Positions 6,814 through 16,002 of a DNA stretch of 38,994 nt are shown piece by piece (position 1 is the stretch's first letter; every line of letters starts with the position of its first letter). A program made the position numbers and the translations under genes. The notes under the pieces were generated by a model. The model saw only the letters and a list, made by a program, of their open reading frames with translations. It ran no database searches and was not told where the DNA came from. Source of the stretch: Methylophilaceae bacterium. Lineage in GTDB: Bacteria > Pseudomonadota > Gammaproteobacteria > Burkholderiales > Methylophilaceae. The DNA lies in contig BJGS01000001.1 of assembly GCA_014190615.1 (NCBI GenBank), forward strand, positions 1 to 38,994. Direction: 5' to 3'.

Positions 6814-7179
6814 TTAATTCTCTGCATGCAGATGGAATATCTTATTCATAATTTTCCACTCACCATCCACTTTAAGTAGTGTAAAAAAGTCAGTAAATTT
6901 GTGACCTGTCCAATTATCTGATTCTAATCTTGCTGTTGCGATAGAACCTTCAATATCTATATGTGCAATCTTAGTGACGATGTCAGTAGCAGGTCCATTT
7001 TCATCATTCCAATCAAAAAGCTTTTGAATGGGTCCTGCAAATAAATCACTTCCAATGTAACCAAAAATGGTGGCATCTTTATGAAACGCAGGCTTCATAT
7101 CATCACCCTTACCTGATTTAGCTCCATCAATATAATGTTGGATTGTTGATTCAACTAGCTTGAAATCATCATTATTCAT
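6814..7179 (-). CDS. NTF2/SnoaL-like protein (putative lumazine-binding family)
   Basis: A 121-residue soluble protein of the NTF2-like fold. It has an N-terminal helix (VESTIQHYIDGAKSG), a DMKPAFHKDATIFG segment and C-terminal strands TDFFTLLKVDGEWKIMNKIFH. The latter resembles the end of the proteins annotated as putative lumazine-binding. Members include isomerases and scaffold or binding proteins, so the ligand cannot be stated. The ribosome site AAGGAAG precedes the ATG. A 9-bp direct repeat, TGGGTATAC, lies 21-41 bases upstream. The gene lies 55 bases upstream of sthA on the same strand, and co-transcription is possible. Confidence 0.75.
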   Translation of the reverse strand: MNNDDFKLVESTIQHYIDGAKSGKGDDMKPAFHKDATIFGYIGSDLFAGPIQKLFDWNDENGPATDIVTKIAHIDIEGSIATARLESDNWTGHKFTDFFTLLKVDGEWKIMNKIFHLHAEN

Positions 7180-7199
7180 TTAATCTTCCTTATTAAATG

Positions 7200-7220
7200 G
7201 TATACCCACTAGTATACCCA
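7200..7220 (-). repeat. Tandem 9-bp direct repeat upstream of the NTF2-like gene
   Basis: Read on the minus strand, TGGGTATAC occurs twice with a 12-base period (7212-7220, then 7200-7208). Each copy holds the palindrome GTATAC. It lies 21-41 bases before the ATG, where a promoter -10 element or an operator could be. TATACT (7210-7215) may serve as a -10, but no good -35 is visible. Confidence 0.4.
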
Positions 7221-7278
7221 TTGAGAAAAGAGAGAGGATTTGAGATTACCGCTTTTTCACGTAAGTCATTGATTTAAT

Positions 7279-7355
7279 TGGTCGGAGCGGTGAGATTCGA
7301 ACTCACGACCCCTTGCACCCCATGCAAGTACGCTACCAGGCTGCGCTACGCCCCG
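7279..7355 (-). tRNA. tRNA-Pro(GGG)
   Basis: A full 77-base cloverleaf with encoded CCA. The anticodon arm CTTGC-ATGGGGT-GCAAG gives anticodon GGG, reading CCC. The acceptor stem CGGGGCG pairs with CGCTCCG with one G-U pair. It lies directly downstream of the MerR gene in the ihfA transcription unit. The sequence immediately after its CCA (7261-7282) shares words with both sides of the tRNA-Lys remnant near base 200. Confidence 0.97.
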
Positions 7356-7374
7356 AAAATTAAAACAATGATAA

Positions 7375-7815
7375 TTACTTTTTAAGAAGCTCAATGATGT
7401 TGAGCAATTCGTTTTTGATCGATTTGATATTAAGACCAGCAAGAGAATTAGTTTGATTAAGATTTTCTAATGGCAATTCAACTTGGCCTTGCTTAGTCAC
7501 TTGAAATTCTTTAGGTGGCTCCGCTTGCTTTATTTCCTTAACAAAATTTTTATCTTTAAGTCTTTGTTTAGCGCCTTGAATCGTAAACCCTTCGTCATGA
7601 AGGAGTTCTCGAATTTTGCGAATAAGTAAAACTTCAGGCAATTGATAATAGCGTCGATTGCCACGTCGCTTCACATCTTTAAGTTGATCAAACTCTTGTT
7701 CCCAATAGCGAAGCACATGTGCTTTGACGAGACAAAGCTCACTTACCTCTCCGATTGCAAAATATCTCTTTGAAGGTATTTCAGGTAAGACGGGGGATTT
7801 AAGCTTTCTTTCCAG
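7375..7815 (-). CDS. MerR-family transcriptional regulator (ihfA-linked)
   Basis: A DNA-binding regulator of the MerR type usually found next to ihfA and tRNA-Pro in Betaproteobacteria. The winged helix-turn-helix reads [11 protein letters not shown]...[10 protein letters not shown] then [10 protein letters not shown] short C-terminal helix region follows; no metal-binding Cys pair is visible, so the ligand is unknown. The frame has no ATG, GTG or TTG before the first HTH helix. A GTG at 7716 would remove that helix. I extend to a CTG at 7815, which overlaps the end of ihfA by 17 bases and gives about 146 residues. An ATA at 7779 is the other candidate. The start is uncertain; the gene itself is not. 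Confidence 0.85.
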   Translation of the reverse strand: MERKLKSPVLPEIPSKRYFAIGEVSELCLVKAHVLRYWEQEFDQLKDVKRRGNRRYYQLPEVLLIRKIRELLHDEGFTIQGAKQRLKDKNFVKEIKQAEPPKEFQVTKQGQVELPLENLNQTNSLAGLNIKSIKNELLNIIELLKK

Positions 7816-8101
7816 AGAAGTTCTCTTCTACGTTGCTTTTTAGTTTTTGACTTGCATGAAAGGTAACAACACGCCTTGCCTTGATTGGTATTTCTTCACC
7901 TGTTTTTGGATTGCGGCCAGGTCTTTCTGATTTTTTTCTTAATTCAAAATTACCAAAACCGGATAATTTAATGCTGTCGCCATTTTCAAGCGCATTGCGA
8001 ATTTCTTCAAAAAAAGCTTCGACCATGTCTTTGGCCTCACGTTTATTTAAACCTACGCGGTCAAATAATATTTCAGATAAATCTGCTTTAGTTAATGTCA
8101 T
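7799..8101 (-). CDS. ihfA: Integration host factor alpha subunit
   Basis: A 100-residue member of the HU/IHF family that, with IhfB, bends DNA at specific sites and assists recombination, replication and transcription. The N-terminal helices ([14 protein letters not shown]) lead into the core [15 protein letters not shown] and the DNA-binding arm with [12 protein letters not shown], whose Pro intercalates in the minor groove. The sequence fits IhfA in its position after pheT, as in enterobacteria. It overlaps the start of the downstream MerR gene. It lies 35 bases after pheT and is probably in the same operon. Confidence 0.95.
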   Translation of the reverse strand: MTLTKADLSEILFDRVGLNKREAKDMVEAFFEEIRNALENGDSIKLSGFGNFELRKKSERPGRNPKTGEEIPIKARRVVTFHASQKLKSNVEENFSGKKA

Positions 8102-8136
8102 AACGGCCTACTTTTAAATCGGTATTAAATAAGGGA

Positions 8137-10488
8137 TTAGTTGCGGAGCGTTGCACCAAATTGTTTTTCAAGTAATTCAACGATTTTTGATACAGAAGAA
8201 TCAGCTTCGCTATCAACTAATGTCTTTGAAGTATCCTGCATAAGTATCAGAAATGCAACACTTTTTTTGTTTTCTGGGATGCCTTTCCCTTGATAAACAT
8301 CAAATAATGCCATCTTATTTAAGAAGGGAATTTTGGCCTTATATACAGCATTTAAAATGGCATCGACTTCCACTGACTCATCAATCACGATGGCAATATC
8401 TCGCCTTAGGGGTAAGAATTTAGAGATTTCCTCATATTGGAATGCTTTTTCTTGTAAAAGCTTACTTACTTTTAACTCAAAAAGGTAAGGCGCTTTTGAA
8501 AGAGAAAAGTGTTGCTGCCATTTAGGATGCAATTTCCCAACCCACCCTAATGACTGCCCATCTAAAAAGATTTCTGCGGCCTGACCTGGATGAAGGGCCA
8601 AAGGTGTTTTATCACTACTTTTAAAATTTAATGTTTTCGATGTTAATGCTTCAACATGCGCTTTTATGTCATAAAAATCGACATCCCTTATTTTGTCTGC
8701 CCATTGCTCAGGCATAAAACTTCCGTAAGTTAAGCCTGCAATCACTTCAGTTTCAATAAACTCTTTTTGAGTGCCATGGAATGTTTGGGCCACTTCAAAA
8801 ATATTTAAGCGTGAAATTTGACGATTCAAGTTATAGCTTAATACCTCCAAGTGACTTCCCCATAGGGATGAACGCATCGTCGACATTTGACTTGCAATAG
8901 GATTTTGTAATTGAATGGGATGAAGATTGCCATGCAATGATTTTTCAATCTCATCTTCTATAAAACTATAAGTCACTACTTCATAAAAACCACGTGATGT
9001 TAACGCATCTTTTAGATGGTTGTCCTGTGAGCTCTTTTTTGGAAGCATAGCTTGATGAGTGATAGGATGATGTGAAGGTATTTTGTCATAGCCATATAGC
9101 CGAACAACTTCTTCAATAAGATCTTCTTCGATCGCAATATCAAATCGATAAGATGGGGGCGTGACTTTAAATCCCTCAATCGTTTTATTAACTTCAAAGC
9201 CTAACTCATGAAATATATGTTCAACATCTTGACTCGGGACTTCGATACCTAAAATAGCATTGAGCTTTTTAAGTCTTAGGTGAATTTGATTGCGAAGAGG
9301 AAGTGTGTTGATAACTTCAGTAATTTCTCCAGCCTCACCACCACAATATTCAAGTATGAGAGAAGTTGCACGCTCAAGCGCTTGACGTGTATTTGCAAAA
9401 TCCACACCGCGCTCAAAACGGTAAGAAGAATCTGTAGATAAATTATATGCTCTCGCTTTTCCTGCAATAACAACGGGATTAAAAAAAGCGCTCTCTAGGA
9501 AAATTGTTTTGGTAAGTTCTGTGACTGAAGATGGCATGCCACCCATCACACCTGCAAACGCAATCGCGCCATGATTATCTGCAATCACTAAATCTTTTTT
9601 AGATAATTTAACTTTTGTATCATTTAGTAAATGAATAGGCTCTTCATTTTTGGCGTAGCGCACTGAAATATCACCTTGTAATTTGTCATGATCAAATGCA
9701 TGAAGTGGCTGGCCAATTTCAAGTAATACATAATTGGTAATATCAACAATGGGACTAATTGATTTGATATTAGATCGCTCAAGTCGTGAAGCCATCCAAT
9801 CAGGTAATTTTTTTGTGTTATCAATATTTTTAATAATGCGCCCACAATAACGCGGGCATGCAGTTTTTTCTTCAACAGCGACTATTTTTTTATCGCTATG
9901 TTGTATTGGATTCACATTATAAATAACGGGGGTGACTTCTGACTCCAAGATTGCAGCTACTTCTCTTGCAACACCCCAGATACTTAAGCAATCACTTCGA
10001 TTGGGTGTTAATTTTAAAGTTGTAATCTGATCATTGAGGTCAAGCGCAATTCTTACATCGGTGCCATTTTTTAAATCATGTCTCATTTCTAAAATGCCCT
10101 CTGCCTCTTCGCTCAATCCTAATTCTTTCAAAGAACAAAGCATGCCGAATGATTCAACACCTCGAACTTTAGCTTCTTTGATATCAATGGCAGGTAATTT
10201 AGCGCCTACTAAAGCACATGCCACTTTAATACCCTGTCTTGCGTTGGCTGCACCACATACAATTTGTAATGTTTGATTGCCGATATTGACATCACAGACT
10301 TGAAGTCGGTCTGCGTCAGGATGTTTTTTAATGCCAACAATTTCACCCACGACCACATGACTAAAAGATGAGCCAAGAGGTTGGGAATCATCGACATCAA
10401 GGCCTGCCATAATCATGACATGATTAAGTGCATCACTATCGAGTGATGTATTTACATAAGACCTTAACCAGTTTTCAGAAAATTGCAT
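8137..10488 (-). CDS. pheT: Phenylalanine-tRNA ligase beta subunit
   Basis: A 783-residue beta chain of the alpha2-beta2 synthetase that charges tRNA-Phe. In order: a tRNA-binding OB fold (about residues 40-150, with KKHPDADRLQVCDV), the B3/B4 editing region that hydrolyses Tyr-tRNA-Phe, the B5 domain (about 400-470), the inactive class II-like core and a C-terminal anticodon-binding FDX-ACB domain (about 690-783, with LPLRRDIAIVID). Length is normal for the bacterial form. It starts 12 bases after the pheS stop, and the two are certainly co-transcribed. Confidence 0.97.
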   Translation of the reverse strand: MQFSENWLRSYVNTSLDSDALNHVMIMAGLDVDDSQPLGSSFSHVVVGEIVGIKKHPDADRLQVCDVNIGNQTLQIVCGAANARQGIKVACALVGAKLPAIDIKEAKVRGVESFGMLCSLKELGLSEEAEGILEMRHDLKNGTDVRIALDLNDQITTLKLTPNRSDCLSIWGVAREVAAILESEVTPVIYNVNPIQHSDKKIVAVEEKTACPRYCGRIIKNIDNTKKLPDWMASRLERSNIKSISPIVDITNYVLLEIGQPLHAFDHDKLQGDISVRYAKNEEPIHLLNDTKVKLSKKDLVIADNHGAIAFAGVMGGMPSSVTELTKTIFLESAFFNPVVIAGKARAYNLSTDSSYRFERGVDFANTRQALERATSLILEYCGGEAGEITEVINTLPLRNQIHLRLKKLNAILGIEVPSQDVEHIFHELGFEVNKTIEGFKVTPPSYRFDIAIEEDLIEEVVRLYGYDKIPSHHPITHQAMLPKKSSQDNHLKDALTSRGFYEVVTYSFIEDEIEKSLHGNLHPIQLQNPIASQMSTMRSSLWGSHLEVLSYNLNRQISRLNIFEVAQTFHGTQKEFIETEVIAGLTYGSFMPEQWADKIRDVDFYDIKAHVEALTSKTLNFKSSDKTPLALHPGQAAEIFLDGQSLGWVGKLHPKWQQHFSLSKAPYLFELKVSKLLQEKAFQYEEISKFLPLRRDIAIVIDESVEVDAILNAVYKAKIPFLNKMALFDVYQGKGIPENKKSVAFLILMQDTSKTLVDSEADSSVSKIVELLEKQFGATLRN

Positions 10489-10500
10489 GTATAAGTATCT

Positions 10501-11484
10501 TTAAATAAATTGCTGAAGAAAACGTAAATCATTATTAAAAAAGTGACGTAAATCTTGAACGCCATAACGCAACATCGTTAACCGTTCAACGCCTAATCCA
10601 AAAGCAAACCCTTGATATTGATTTGAATCAATACCTACATGTTTAAAAACTTCTGGATGCACCATGCCACAGCCGCCAATTTCTAACCAACCGCCTTTCC
10701 AAGTCATATCCATTTCAGCAGAGGGCTCTGTAAATGGAAAGTAAGAGGGTCTGAAACGTACTTTCAAATCTTTATTCTCAAAAAAGTTTTGTAAGAAATC
10801 TTCAATCACGCCTTTAAGATCAGCGAAGCTCACTTGTTGATCTACCCATAAACCTTCTACTTGATGAAACATGGGTGAATGCGTTGCGTCTGAATCGACT
10901 CGATAGACACGACCAGGTGAAATAATTTTCAATGGTGGTTTATTTTTTTCTAAATGACGAATTTGTACAGGCGATGTATGTGTTCTGAGCACAAAAGATT
11001 CATCGATATAAAATGTATCATGCATCGCACGTGCAGGATGCGACTCAGGAATATTGAGCGCAGTAAAATTATAAAAATCGGATTCAATTTGGGGTCCGTA
11101 CGCCACTGAAAAACCAATCGAGTGAAATAGTGACTCAATGCGATGGAGTGTTTGTGTAACTGGATGTAAACTGCCACGCTCTTCTTTTCTTGAAGGAAGA
11201 GTAACGTCTAAAGATTCTTCCGCAAGTTGTTTTGCTTGTGACTCATTTAAAATTGCTTGACGTTTTTTTTCTAGCGCTTCTTCAACGCCTTGCTTAACGA
11301 CATTAATCTCAGCACCTACTTTAGGTCTTTCCTCTGCAGATAATTTTCCTAATGATTTAAGGGCATCTGTTAAGAAGCCATTTTTTCCTAAGTATTTAGC
11401 TTTCGCTTGATCGAGATCCGTCAAAGACTGGCATTGATCAAAGTCTTTTTGAGCTTCTTTTAAGGTATGGTCGAGATTATTCAT
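10501..11484 (-). CDS. pheS: Phenylalanine-tRNA ligase alpha subunit
   Basis: The 327-residue catalytic chain. An N-terminal coiled coil (about residues 1-85) binds tRNA-Phe. The class II catalytic domain contains motif 2 ([10 protein letters not shown] region), [10 protein letters not shown] and the C-terminal motif 3 ([17 protein letters not shown]). It is preceded, 17 bases upstream, by a strong intrinsic terminator after rplT. The pheS ATG has no recognisable Shine-Dalgarno sequence; a five-codon frame (MIVNE, 11477-11494) overlaps its start out of frame. In Escherichia coli, pheST is attenuated through a pheM leader; there is no room for one here. Confidence 0.97.
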   Translation of the reverse strand: MNNLDHTLKEAQKDFDQCQSLTDLDQAKAKYLGKNGFLTDALKSLGKLSAEERPKVGAEINVVKQGVEEALEKKRQAILNESQAKQLAEESLDVTLPSRKEERGSLHPVTQTLHRIESLFHSIGFSVAYGPQIESDFYNFTALNIPESHPARAMHDTFYIDESFVLRTHTSPVQIRHLEKNKPPLKIISPGRVYRVDSDATHSPMFHQVEGLWVDQQVSFADLKGVIEDFLQNFFENKDLKVRFRPSYFPFTEPSAEMDMTWKGGWLEIGGCGMVHPEVFKHVGIDSNQYQGFAFGLGVERLTMLRYGVQDLRHFFNNDLRFLQQFI

Positions 11485-11500
11485 TGACTATCATTTTAAT

Positions 11501-11529
11501 AAAAAAAAGGAGGCTAGAAGCCTCCTTTT
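11501..11529 (-). terminator. Intrinsic terminator between rplT and pheS, possible attenuator
   Basis: On the minus strand GGAGGCT-TCT-AGCCTCC (7 bp, extended by A-T pairs) is followed by eight T. It is a textbook terminator placed 16 bases after the rplT stop and just before pheS. Either it ends the infC-rpmI-rplT transcript or it is conditionally read through to supply pheST. No competing antiterminator hairpin is obvious. Confidence 0.88.
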
Positions 11530-11544
11530 AAAAATTAATATTTT

Positions 11545-11907
11545 TTATGCTGCTCCTGAACCAGATTTAGCAATTTCGACAAACTTAGCAAAAGCTGCTT
11601 TATCGAATACTGCCATATCTGCCAATACCTTACGATCCACTTCAACCGAAGCTTTCTTAAGGCCATTCATGAAACGGCTATAGGTAAGACCACATTCACG
11701 CGATGCAGCGTTAATACGCGCAATCCATAGTGTTCTAAATTGACGTTTTTTCTGACGACGGTCACGGTATGCATACTGACCCGCTTTCATCACTGCTTGT
11801 TTAGCTATACGGTATACATTCTTACGACGACCGCGATAACCCTTAGCAAGTGCTAAAACTTTTTTATGTTTCGCTCTAGCGGTGACACCACGTTTTACTC
11901 TAGGCAT
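11545..11907 (-). CDS. rplT: 50S ribosomal protein L20
   Basis: A 120-residue basic protein that binds 23S rRNA early in large-subunit assembly. The extended N-terminal arm ([29 protein letters not shown]) and the globular C-terminal part ([18 protein letters not shown]) match bacterial L20, and the length is standard. In Escherichia coli, L20 represses its own operon by binding the rpmI leader; whether that occurs here is not visible. It follows rpmI by ten bases. Confidence 0.97.
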   Translation of the reverse strand: MPRVKRGVTARAKHKKVLALAKGYRGRRKNVYRIAKQAVMKAGQYAYRDRRQKKRQFRTLWIARINAASRECGLTYSRFMNGLKKASVEVDRKVLADMAVFDKAAFAKFVEIAKSGSGAA

Positions 11908-11917
11908 ATTATTCCCC

Positions 11918-12115
11918 TTATTGAGTTGGCATCATCGCGCGAACGCGTTTGATATCGGTTGCAGAAATGAGGACAGTGCCTCTGAGATTACGTTTTTGTT
12001 TCGTTGTTTTTTTGGTCAGGATATGACGTAAATGAGAACGCGTTCTCTTTACTAAACCGCTTCCTAAAAACTTGAAGCGCTTTTTCGCACCACTTTTTGT
12101 TTTCATTTTTGGCAT
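11918..12115 (-). CDS. rpmI: 50S ribosomal protein L35
   Basis: A 65-residue, very basic ribosomal protein with the standard start [15 protein letters not shown] and conserved [20 protein letters not shown]. It belongs to the large subunit. A strong ribosome site (AAGGAG) precedes the ATG. It lies between infC and rplT in the usual order. Confidence 0.97.
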   Translation of the reverse strand: MPKMKTKSGAKKRFKFLGSGLVKRTRSHLRHILTKKTTKQKRNLRGTVLISATDIKRVRAMMPTQ

Positions 12116-12170
12116 TTTGATCTCCTTAGTTAGAGTAGTAAGAGTGCTTAGGCATGCCGTTTAAGCCGTA

Positions 12171-12725
12171 TCACTCAGAAACTTTTGCTTCAGTGGTTTT
12201 TGTTTTAACCTTTTTTTGCGGGGCTAAAACCATCACCATTTGTCGACCTTCCATTTTCGGAAATTGTTCGACGACTGCATAATCTAGTAAATCTTGTTCC
12301 ACACGTTTTAAAATTGCTAAACCATATTCTTGATGCGTAATTTCTCGACCTCTAAAACGTAAGGTAATTTTTGCCTTATCGCCATCTGAGAGGAACCCAA
12401 TGAGGTTTCGTATTTTGATGTTGTAATCACCATCATCTGTTCCCGGTCTAAACTTTACTTCTTTAATCTTGACCTGCTTTTGTTTCAAGCGAGTTTCGTG
12501 TTGCTTTTTACTTTCTGCATATTTAAATTTACCGTAATCGAGTAACCGACATACGGGGGGTAAGGCTTGTGGAGCAATTTCCACCAAATCAATATCTATC
12601 TCTTCTGCTTTTGCAAATGCCTCAGCTAGTGTCACTATGCCAAGCGCTTCGCCGTTTACGCCAATTAATCGAATTTCTGGAGCTGTAATATCCCCGTTAA
12701 TTCTGACTTCTTTCTCTTGAGCGAT
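12171..12725 (-). CDS. infC: Translation initiation factor IF-3 (AUC start)
   Basis: IF3 binds the 30S subunit, prevents subunit joining and checks the start codon. The N-domain begins [20 protein letters not shown], followed by the linker helix and the C-domain ([28 protein letters not shown]). There is no ATG, GTG or TTG at the N-terminus; the ATG-like alternative at 12635 would cut off 30 conserved residues. An ATC at 12723-12725 stands six bases after a strong AGGGGA ribosome site and gives 184 residues, close to the usual 180. IF3 genes often use AUU or AUC because IF3 discriminates against these codons and so represses its own synthesis. thrS ends 46 bases upstream. Confidence 0.93.
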   Translation of the reverse strand: MAQEKEVRINGDITAPEIRLIGVNGEALGIVTLAEAFAKAEEIDIDLVEIAPQALPPVCRLLDYGKFKYAESKKQHETRLKQKQVKIKEVKFRPGTDDGDYNIKIRNLIGFLSDGDKAKITLRFRGREITHQEYGLAILKRVEQDLLDYAVVEQFPKMEGRQMVMVLAPQKKVKTKTTEAKVSE

Positions 12726-12771
12726 AACAAATCCCCTGTAAATATAAAAGAAAAACCGCGCTACCTGATCA

Positions 12772-14679
12772 CTAGACTTTAGTTTGAACTTCCTGATTTA
12801 GTCGATCAATCAATAACTTAATCGACATGGATCCTAAGTCTTCGCCTTTTCGGGTTCGCACGGCAACTTGCCCAGCTTCCATTTCCTTTTCTCCTACAAT
12901 TAAGAGATAAGGAATCTTTTGTAAGCTATGTTCGCGTATTTTATAGGTTATTTTCTCATTTCTCAAGTCAGAATCGCATCGGATGTGGTTTTTCTTGAGT
13001 TCATCCATGACTTTTGAGGCGTAGTCTGCGTGTGCGTCAGCAATATTGAGGATAACTGCTTGTGTTGGGGCAAGCCAAAGGGGCATGGCACCTGAGTAAT
13101 GCTCAATGAGAATCCCGATAAAACGCTCCATAGACCCTACTATCGCCCGATGAAGCATGACAGGATGCTTGCGGCTATTGTCTTCAGTGACATATTCGGC
13201 ACCTAGGCGCTCTGGCAGGTTAAAGTCGAGCTGGATTGTGCCGCATTGCCAAAGACGGCTTAAACTATCTTTAAGGGTAAATTCGATCTTAGGGCCATAA
13301 AAAGCCCCCTCTCCCGGTTGAAGGTCAAATTCAAGCTTATTTTCAAGCAAAGCAGCTTTTAGGGCGGTTTCAGCCTTATCCCAAGTCTCGTCTGAACCTA
13401 CACGCTTTTCAGGACGGGTAGACAATTTAACCAAAACATCCTTAAATCCAAAGTCTTGGTAGGCCTTATAAAGCATGATGATAAATTTAGCGACTTCATC
13501 CTTAATTTGTTCTTCGGTGCAAAAAATATGAGCATCATCTTGGGTAAACTCTCGAACACGCATTAAGCCATGAAGCGATCCTGAAGGCTCATTGCGATGG
13601 CATGAACCGAATTCTGCAAGTCTTAAAGGCAGCTCACGATAACTATGCAGTGCATTATTAAAAATTTGAATGTGTCCAGGGCAATTCATAGGCTTAACTG
13701 CATAATCTCTATTTTCAGAAGAAGTCGTAAACATATTGTCCCGATAGTTCTGCCAATGCCCTGATTTTTCCCATAAGGACTTATCCATCACGGTAGGCGT
13801 CTTAACTTCCTGATATCCAAAATCTAAAAACATTTTGCGCATGTAATGTTCAACTTCAAGCCAAATTGACCATCCTTTAGGATGCCAGAACACCATGCCG
13901 GGTGCTTCATCTTGCATGTGAAATAAATCGAGTTGTTTGCCTAATTTACGGTGATCTCTTTTTTCTGCTTCTTCCAACATAAAGAGATAATTTTGTAAGT
14001 CCTCTTTATTCGTCCAAGCAGTGCCATAGATTCTTTGTAGCATTTCATTTTTAGAATCTCCACGCCAATAAGCACCGGCGACCTTCATTAATTTAAATAC
14101 TTTTAATTTACCAGTCGATGGCACATGGGGGCCTCGACAAAGATCTGTAAATTCACCTTCGGTATACAAAGAAACTTCCTGATCTGCGGGGATCGATTCG
14201 ATAATTTCAGCTTTATAATTTTCTTTAATTGATTTGAAGTATTGAACTGCGTCATTCCGTGGCATGACTTTTCGTGTAATAGGTAAATCGCGATTCGCGA
14301 TTTCCGTCATTTTTTTTTCAATTTTTTCTAAATCTTCAGGTGTGAAAGGTCTTTGATATGAAAAGTCATAATAAAACCCTTGATCAATCACAGGGCCAAT
14401 AGTGACTTGTGCATCTGGAAATAATTCTTTAACGGCGTAAGCTAAAAGATGCGCTGTTGAATGACGAATGACCTCAAGTCCTTCAGGATTTTTGTCAGTG
14501 ATAATTGCAAGATCGCTATCCTCACGAATCACAAATGAAAGATCAACTAGCTGATTGTTGACAAGGCCAGCAAGGGCAGCACGCGCAAGGCCAGCACCAA
14601 TATTTTGTGCAACCTCTGCAACAGTCACATCACTTTCGAATTGTCGCTTAGACCCGTCTGGTAATCTTATTTCAGGCAT
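12772..14679 (-). CDS. thrS: Threonine-tRNA ligase
   Basis: A 635-residue class II synthetase that charges tRNA-Thr. Domains: TGS (about residues 1-62), the N2 editing domain that removes Ser from tRNA-Thr (about 63-220, with [11 protein letters not shown]), the catalytic core with [10 protein letters not shown] supplying the zinc Cys, motif 2 [18 protein letters not shown], and a C-terminal anticodon-binding domain (about 535-635, with ILNIADAH). Length is normal. It begins the thrS-infC-rpmI-rplT group and lies 79 bases from tRNA-Val. Confidence 0.97.
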   Translation of the reverse strand: MPEIRLPDGSKRQFESDVTVAEVAQNIGAGLARAALAGLVNNQLVDLSFVIREDSDLAIITDKNPEGLEVIRHSTAHLLAYAVKELFPDAQVTIGPVIDQGFYYDFSYQRPFTPEDLEKIEKKMTEIANRDLPITRKVMPRNDAVQYFKSIKENYKAEIIESIPADQEVSLYTEGEFTDLCRGPHVPSTGKLKVFKLMKVAGAYWRGDSKNEMLQRIYGTAWTNKEDLQNYLFMLEEAEKRDHRKLGKQLDLFHMQDEAPGMVFWHPKGWSIWLEVEHYMRKMFLDFGYQEVKTPTVMDKSLWEKSGHWQNYRDNMFTTSSENRDYAVKPMNCPGHIQIFNNALHSYRELPLRLAEFGSCHRNEPSGSLHGLMRVREFTQDDAHIFCTEEQIKDEVAKFIIMLYKAYQDFGFKDVLVKLSTRPEKRVGSDETWDKAETALKAALLENKLEFDLQPGEGAFYGPKIEFTLKDSLSRLWQCGTIQLDFNLPERLGAEYVTEDNSRKHPVMLHRAIVGSMERFIGILIEHYSGAMPLWLAPTQAVILNIADAHADYASKVMDELKKNHIRCDSDLRNEKITYKIREHSLQKIPYLLIVGEKEMEAGQVAVRTRKGEDLGSMSIKLLIDRLNQEVQTKV

Positions 14680-14758
14680 AGTTGAATTGAGTAATTAGAA
14701 TGCATCATTTTATAAGCTTTTCTGCCTTCTTGATAGCTTGAACAATGAAGCAAGAAAT

Positions 14759-14835
14759 TGGTAGGCGCGATTGGACTCGAACCAACGACCCCCACCATGT
14801 CAAGGTGGTGCTCTAACCAGCTGAGCTACGCGCCT
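14759..14835 (-). tRNA. tRNA-Val(GAC)
   Basis: A complete 77-base cloverleaf with encoded CCA. The anticodon arm CCACC-TTGACAT-GGTGG gives anticodon GAC, reading GUC and GUU. The acceptor is AGGCGCG paired with CGCGCCT. It lies between the SDR-like gene and thrS on the same strand. Confidence 0.97.
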
Positions 14836-14875
14836 AAAGAATTTAGGAGTTTGGATTCTATCCTATTGAAGAACC

Positions 14876-15724
14876 CTAATCAATCATCGCTTCGTAACCA
14901 TGCGTAAAATCAGGGTACTTCAATGTGAATCCAGTTTCATTTAATAAAATAGATCTTAATTGCTTACCCCCTTCAATGATAGGCAATTCGACAGTATCAA
15001 TCGACAATTGAAGACGCTTTCTAATCCACATTAATACATCATATTGTTTTGTGGGTACCCCATCAGTAACAACATAAAGTGGCTCGACAGATTTATGAGT
15101 GAGAACCTGTTTCATGAGAAATACAATAAAGCGAGCACCATCTTCTTCATGAATGCGATTAGACCAGTTGTTTGTCGCAGGCCAATTACCAGGGTTGCTT
15201 TGGGCTAATTGAATCATACGAGTACGATTAGGACCGTATATTCCTGAGAGGCGCAATACAGTGGCCTTACTTTTTAATTGCTGAGTAATTATTTCAGCCT
15301 CCATTAAAGCTTCACCGCCATAATCGGCAGGCTCTGCTTTATCCAATTCATTTAAAATCTTCGTTGTTTTCTGGCCATAAACTCTTGTGCTTGAAATAAA
15401 GAAAAGATGTTTGAAATTTTTGAGCTGTAAAATAGCTTCATAAGTTTTTTTGATGCCATTCACATAATGCTCTTGATAACTTTCAACTGATTGCGTATCT
15501 GCGGAGACTGTATAGACAATAATTTCAGGTTCAATTGATTTAATCATACCAATCGCCTCAGTCTTTAAAATATCGACCTGGTGCATCTCGATAGAGGGAG
15601 GAGATTTTTTTAAACTTCGACTAAAGCCATATGTTTTAAACATAAGAGGATCAATATTTTTTGCAATTGCGAAACCTAATTGACCGCAACCTATGATTAA
15701 AACTTTAAGAGGTACTATTTCCAA
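14876..15724 (-). CDS. SDR / NAD-dependent epimerase-like protein (YeeZ-type)
   Basis: A 282-residue cytoplasmic protein of the atypical short-chain dehydrogenase group. The Rossmann nucleotide motif GCGQLG is at residues 12-17. The segment FFISSTRVYGQ holds the Ser and Tyr expected near the active site, and LRLSGIYGPNR is typical of extended SDR/epimerase proteins. The substrate is unknown; some relatives are annotated as NAD(P)-binding YeeZ-like proteins. It overlaps the end of the DUF2818 gene by ten bases and so is the last gene of the nuo transcription unit, though no link to complex I is known. Confidence 0.82.
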   Translation of the reverse strand: MEIVPLKVLIIGCGQLGFAIAKNIDPLMFKTYGFSRSLKKSPPSIEMHQVDILKTEAIGMIKSIEPEIIVYTVSADTQSVESYQEHYVNGIKKTYEAILQLKNFKHLFFISSTRVYGQKTTKILNELDKAEPADYGGEALMEAEIITQQLKSKATVLRLSGIYGPNRTRMIQLAQSNPGNWPATNNWSNRIHEEDGARFIVFLMKQVLTHKSVEPLYVVTDGVPTKQYDVLMWIRKRLQLSIDTVELPIIEGGKQLRSILLNETGFTLKYPDFTHGYEAMID

Positions 15725-16002
15725 AGCGTTTTAAAAATAAATCCAGGAAAAGAAAAAACTAAAAACAAAAAGAAAGTCACTGCATAAAATTCCCATGCTT
15801 GTGATTGAATATGACCTACAACTTGAAGCTCAGTGAAAAGTGCAATACCGCCCGTTAGAAAATATAGAATCACCACTTCAAGCAAAGAAAAGAAAAAAGG
15901 CTTTTTATGTGATGGAAATTTTTTTACAAAAAGAAAGTCACTAAACATCCATGGAATATTAGCCATGATGATACTAATAAGAATAAGAATCCATTGTGTC
16001 AT
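15715..16002 (-). CDS. DUF2818 family membrane protein
   Basis: A 95-residue protein with three hydrophobic stretches, at about residues 3-25, 34-57 and 70-90. Its sequence (NIPWMFSDFLFV, LEVVILYFLTGGIALFTE) and its position immediately after nuoN fit the DUF2818 family, found at this site in Betaproteobacteria. The function is not established; a complex I assembly or accessory role is suggested only by location. It starts directly after the nuoN stop. Confidence 0.85.
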   Translation of the reverse strand: MTQWILILISIIMANIPWMFSDFLFVKKFPSHKKPFFFSLLEVVILYFLTGGIALFTELQVVGHIQSQAWEFYAVTFFLFLVFSFPGFIFKTLWK

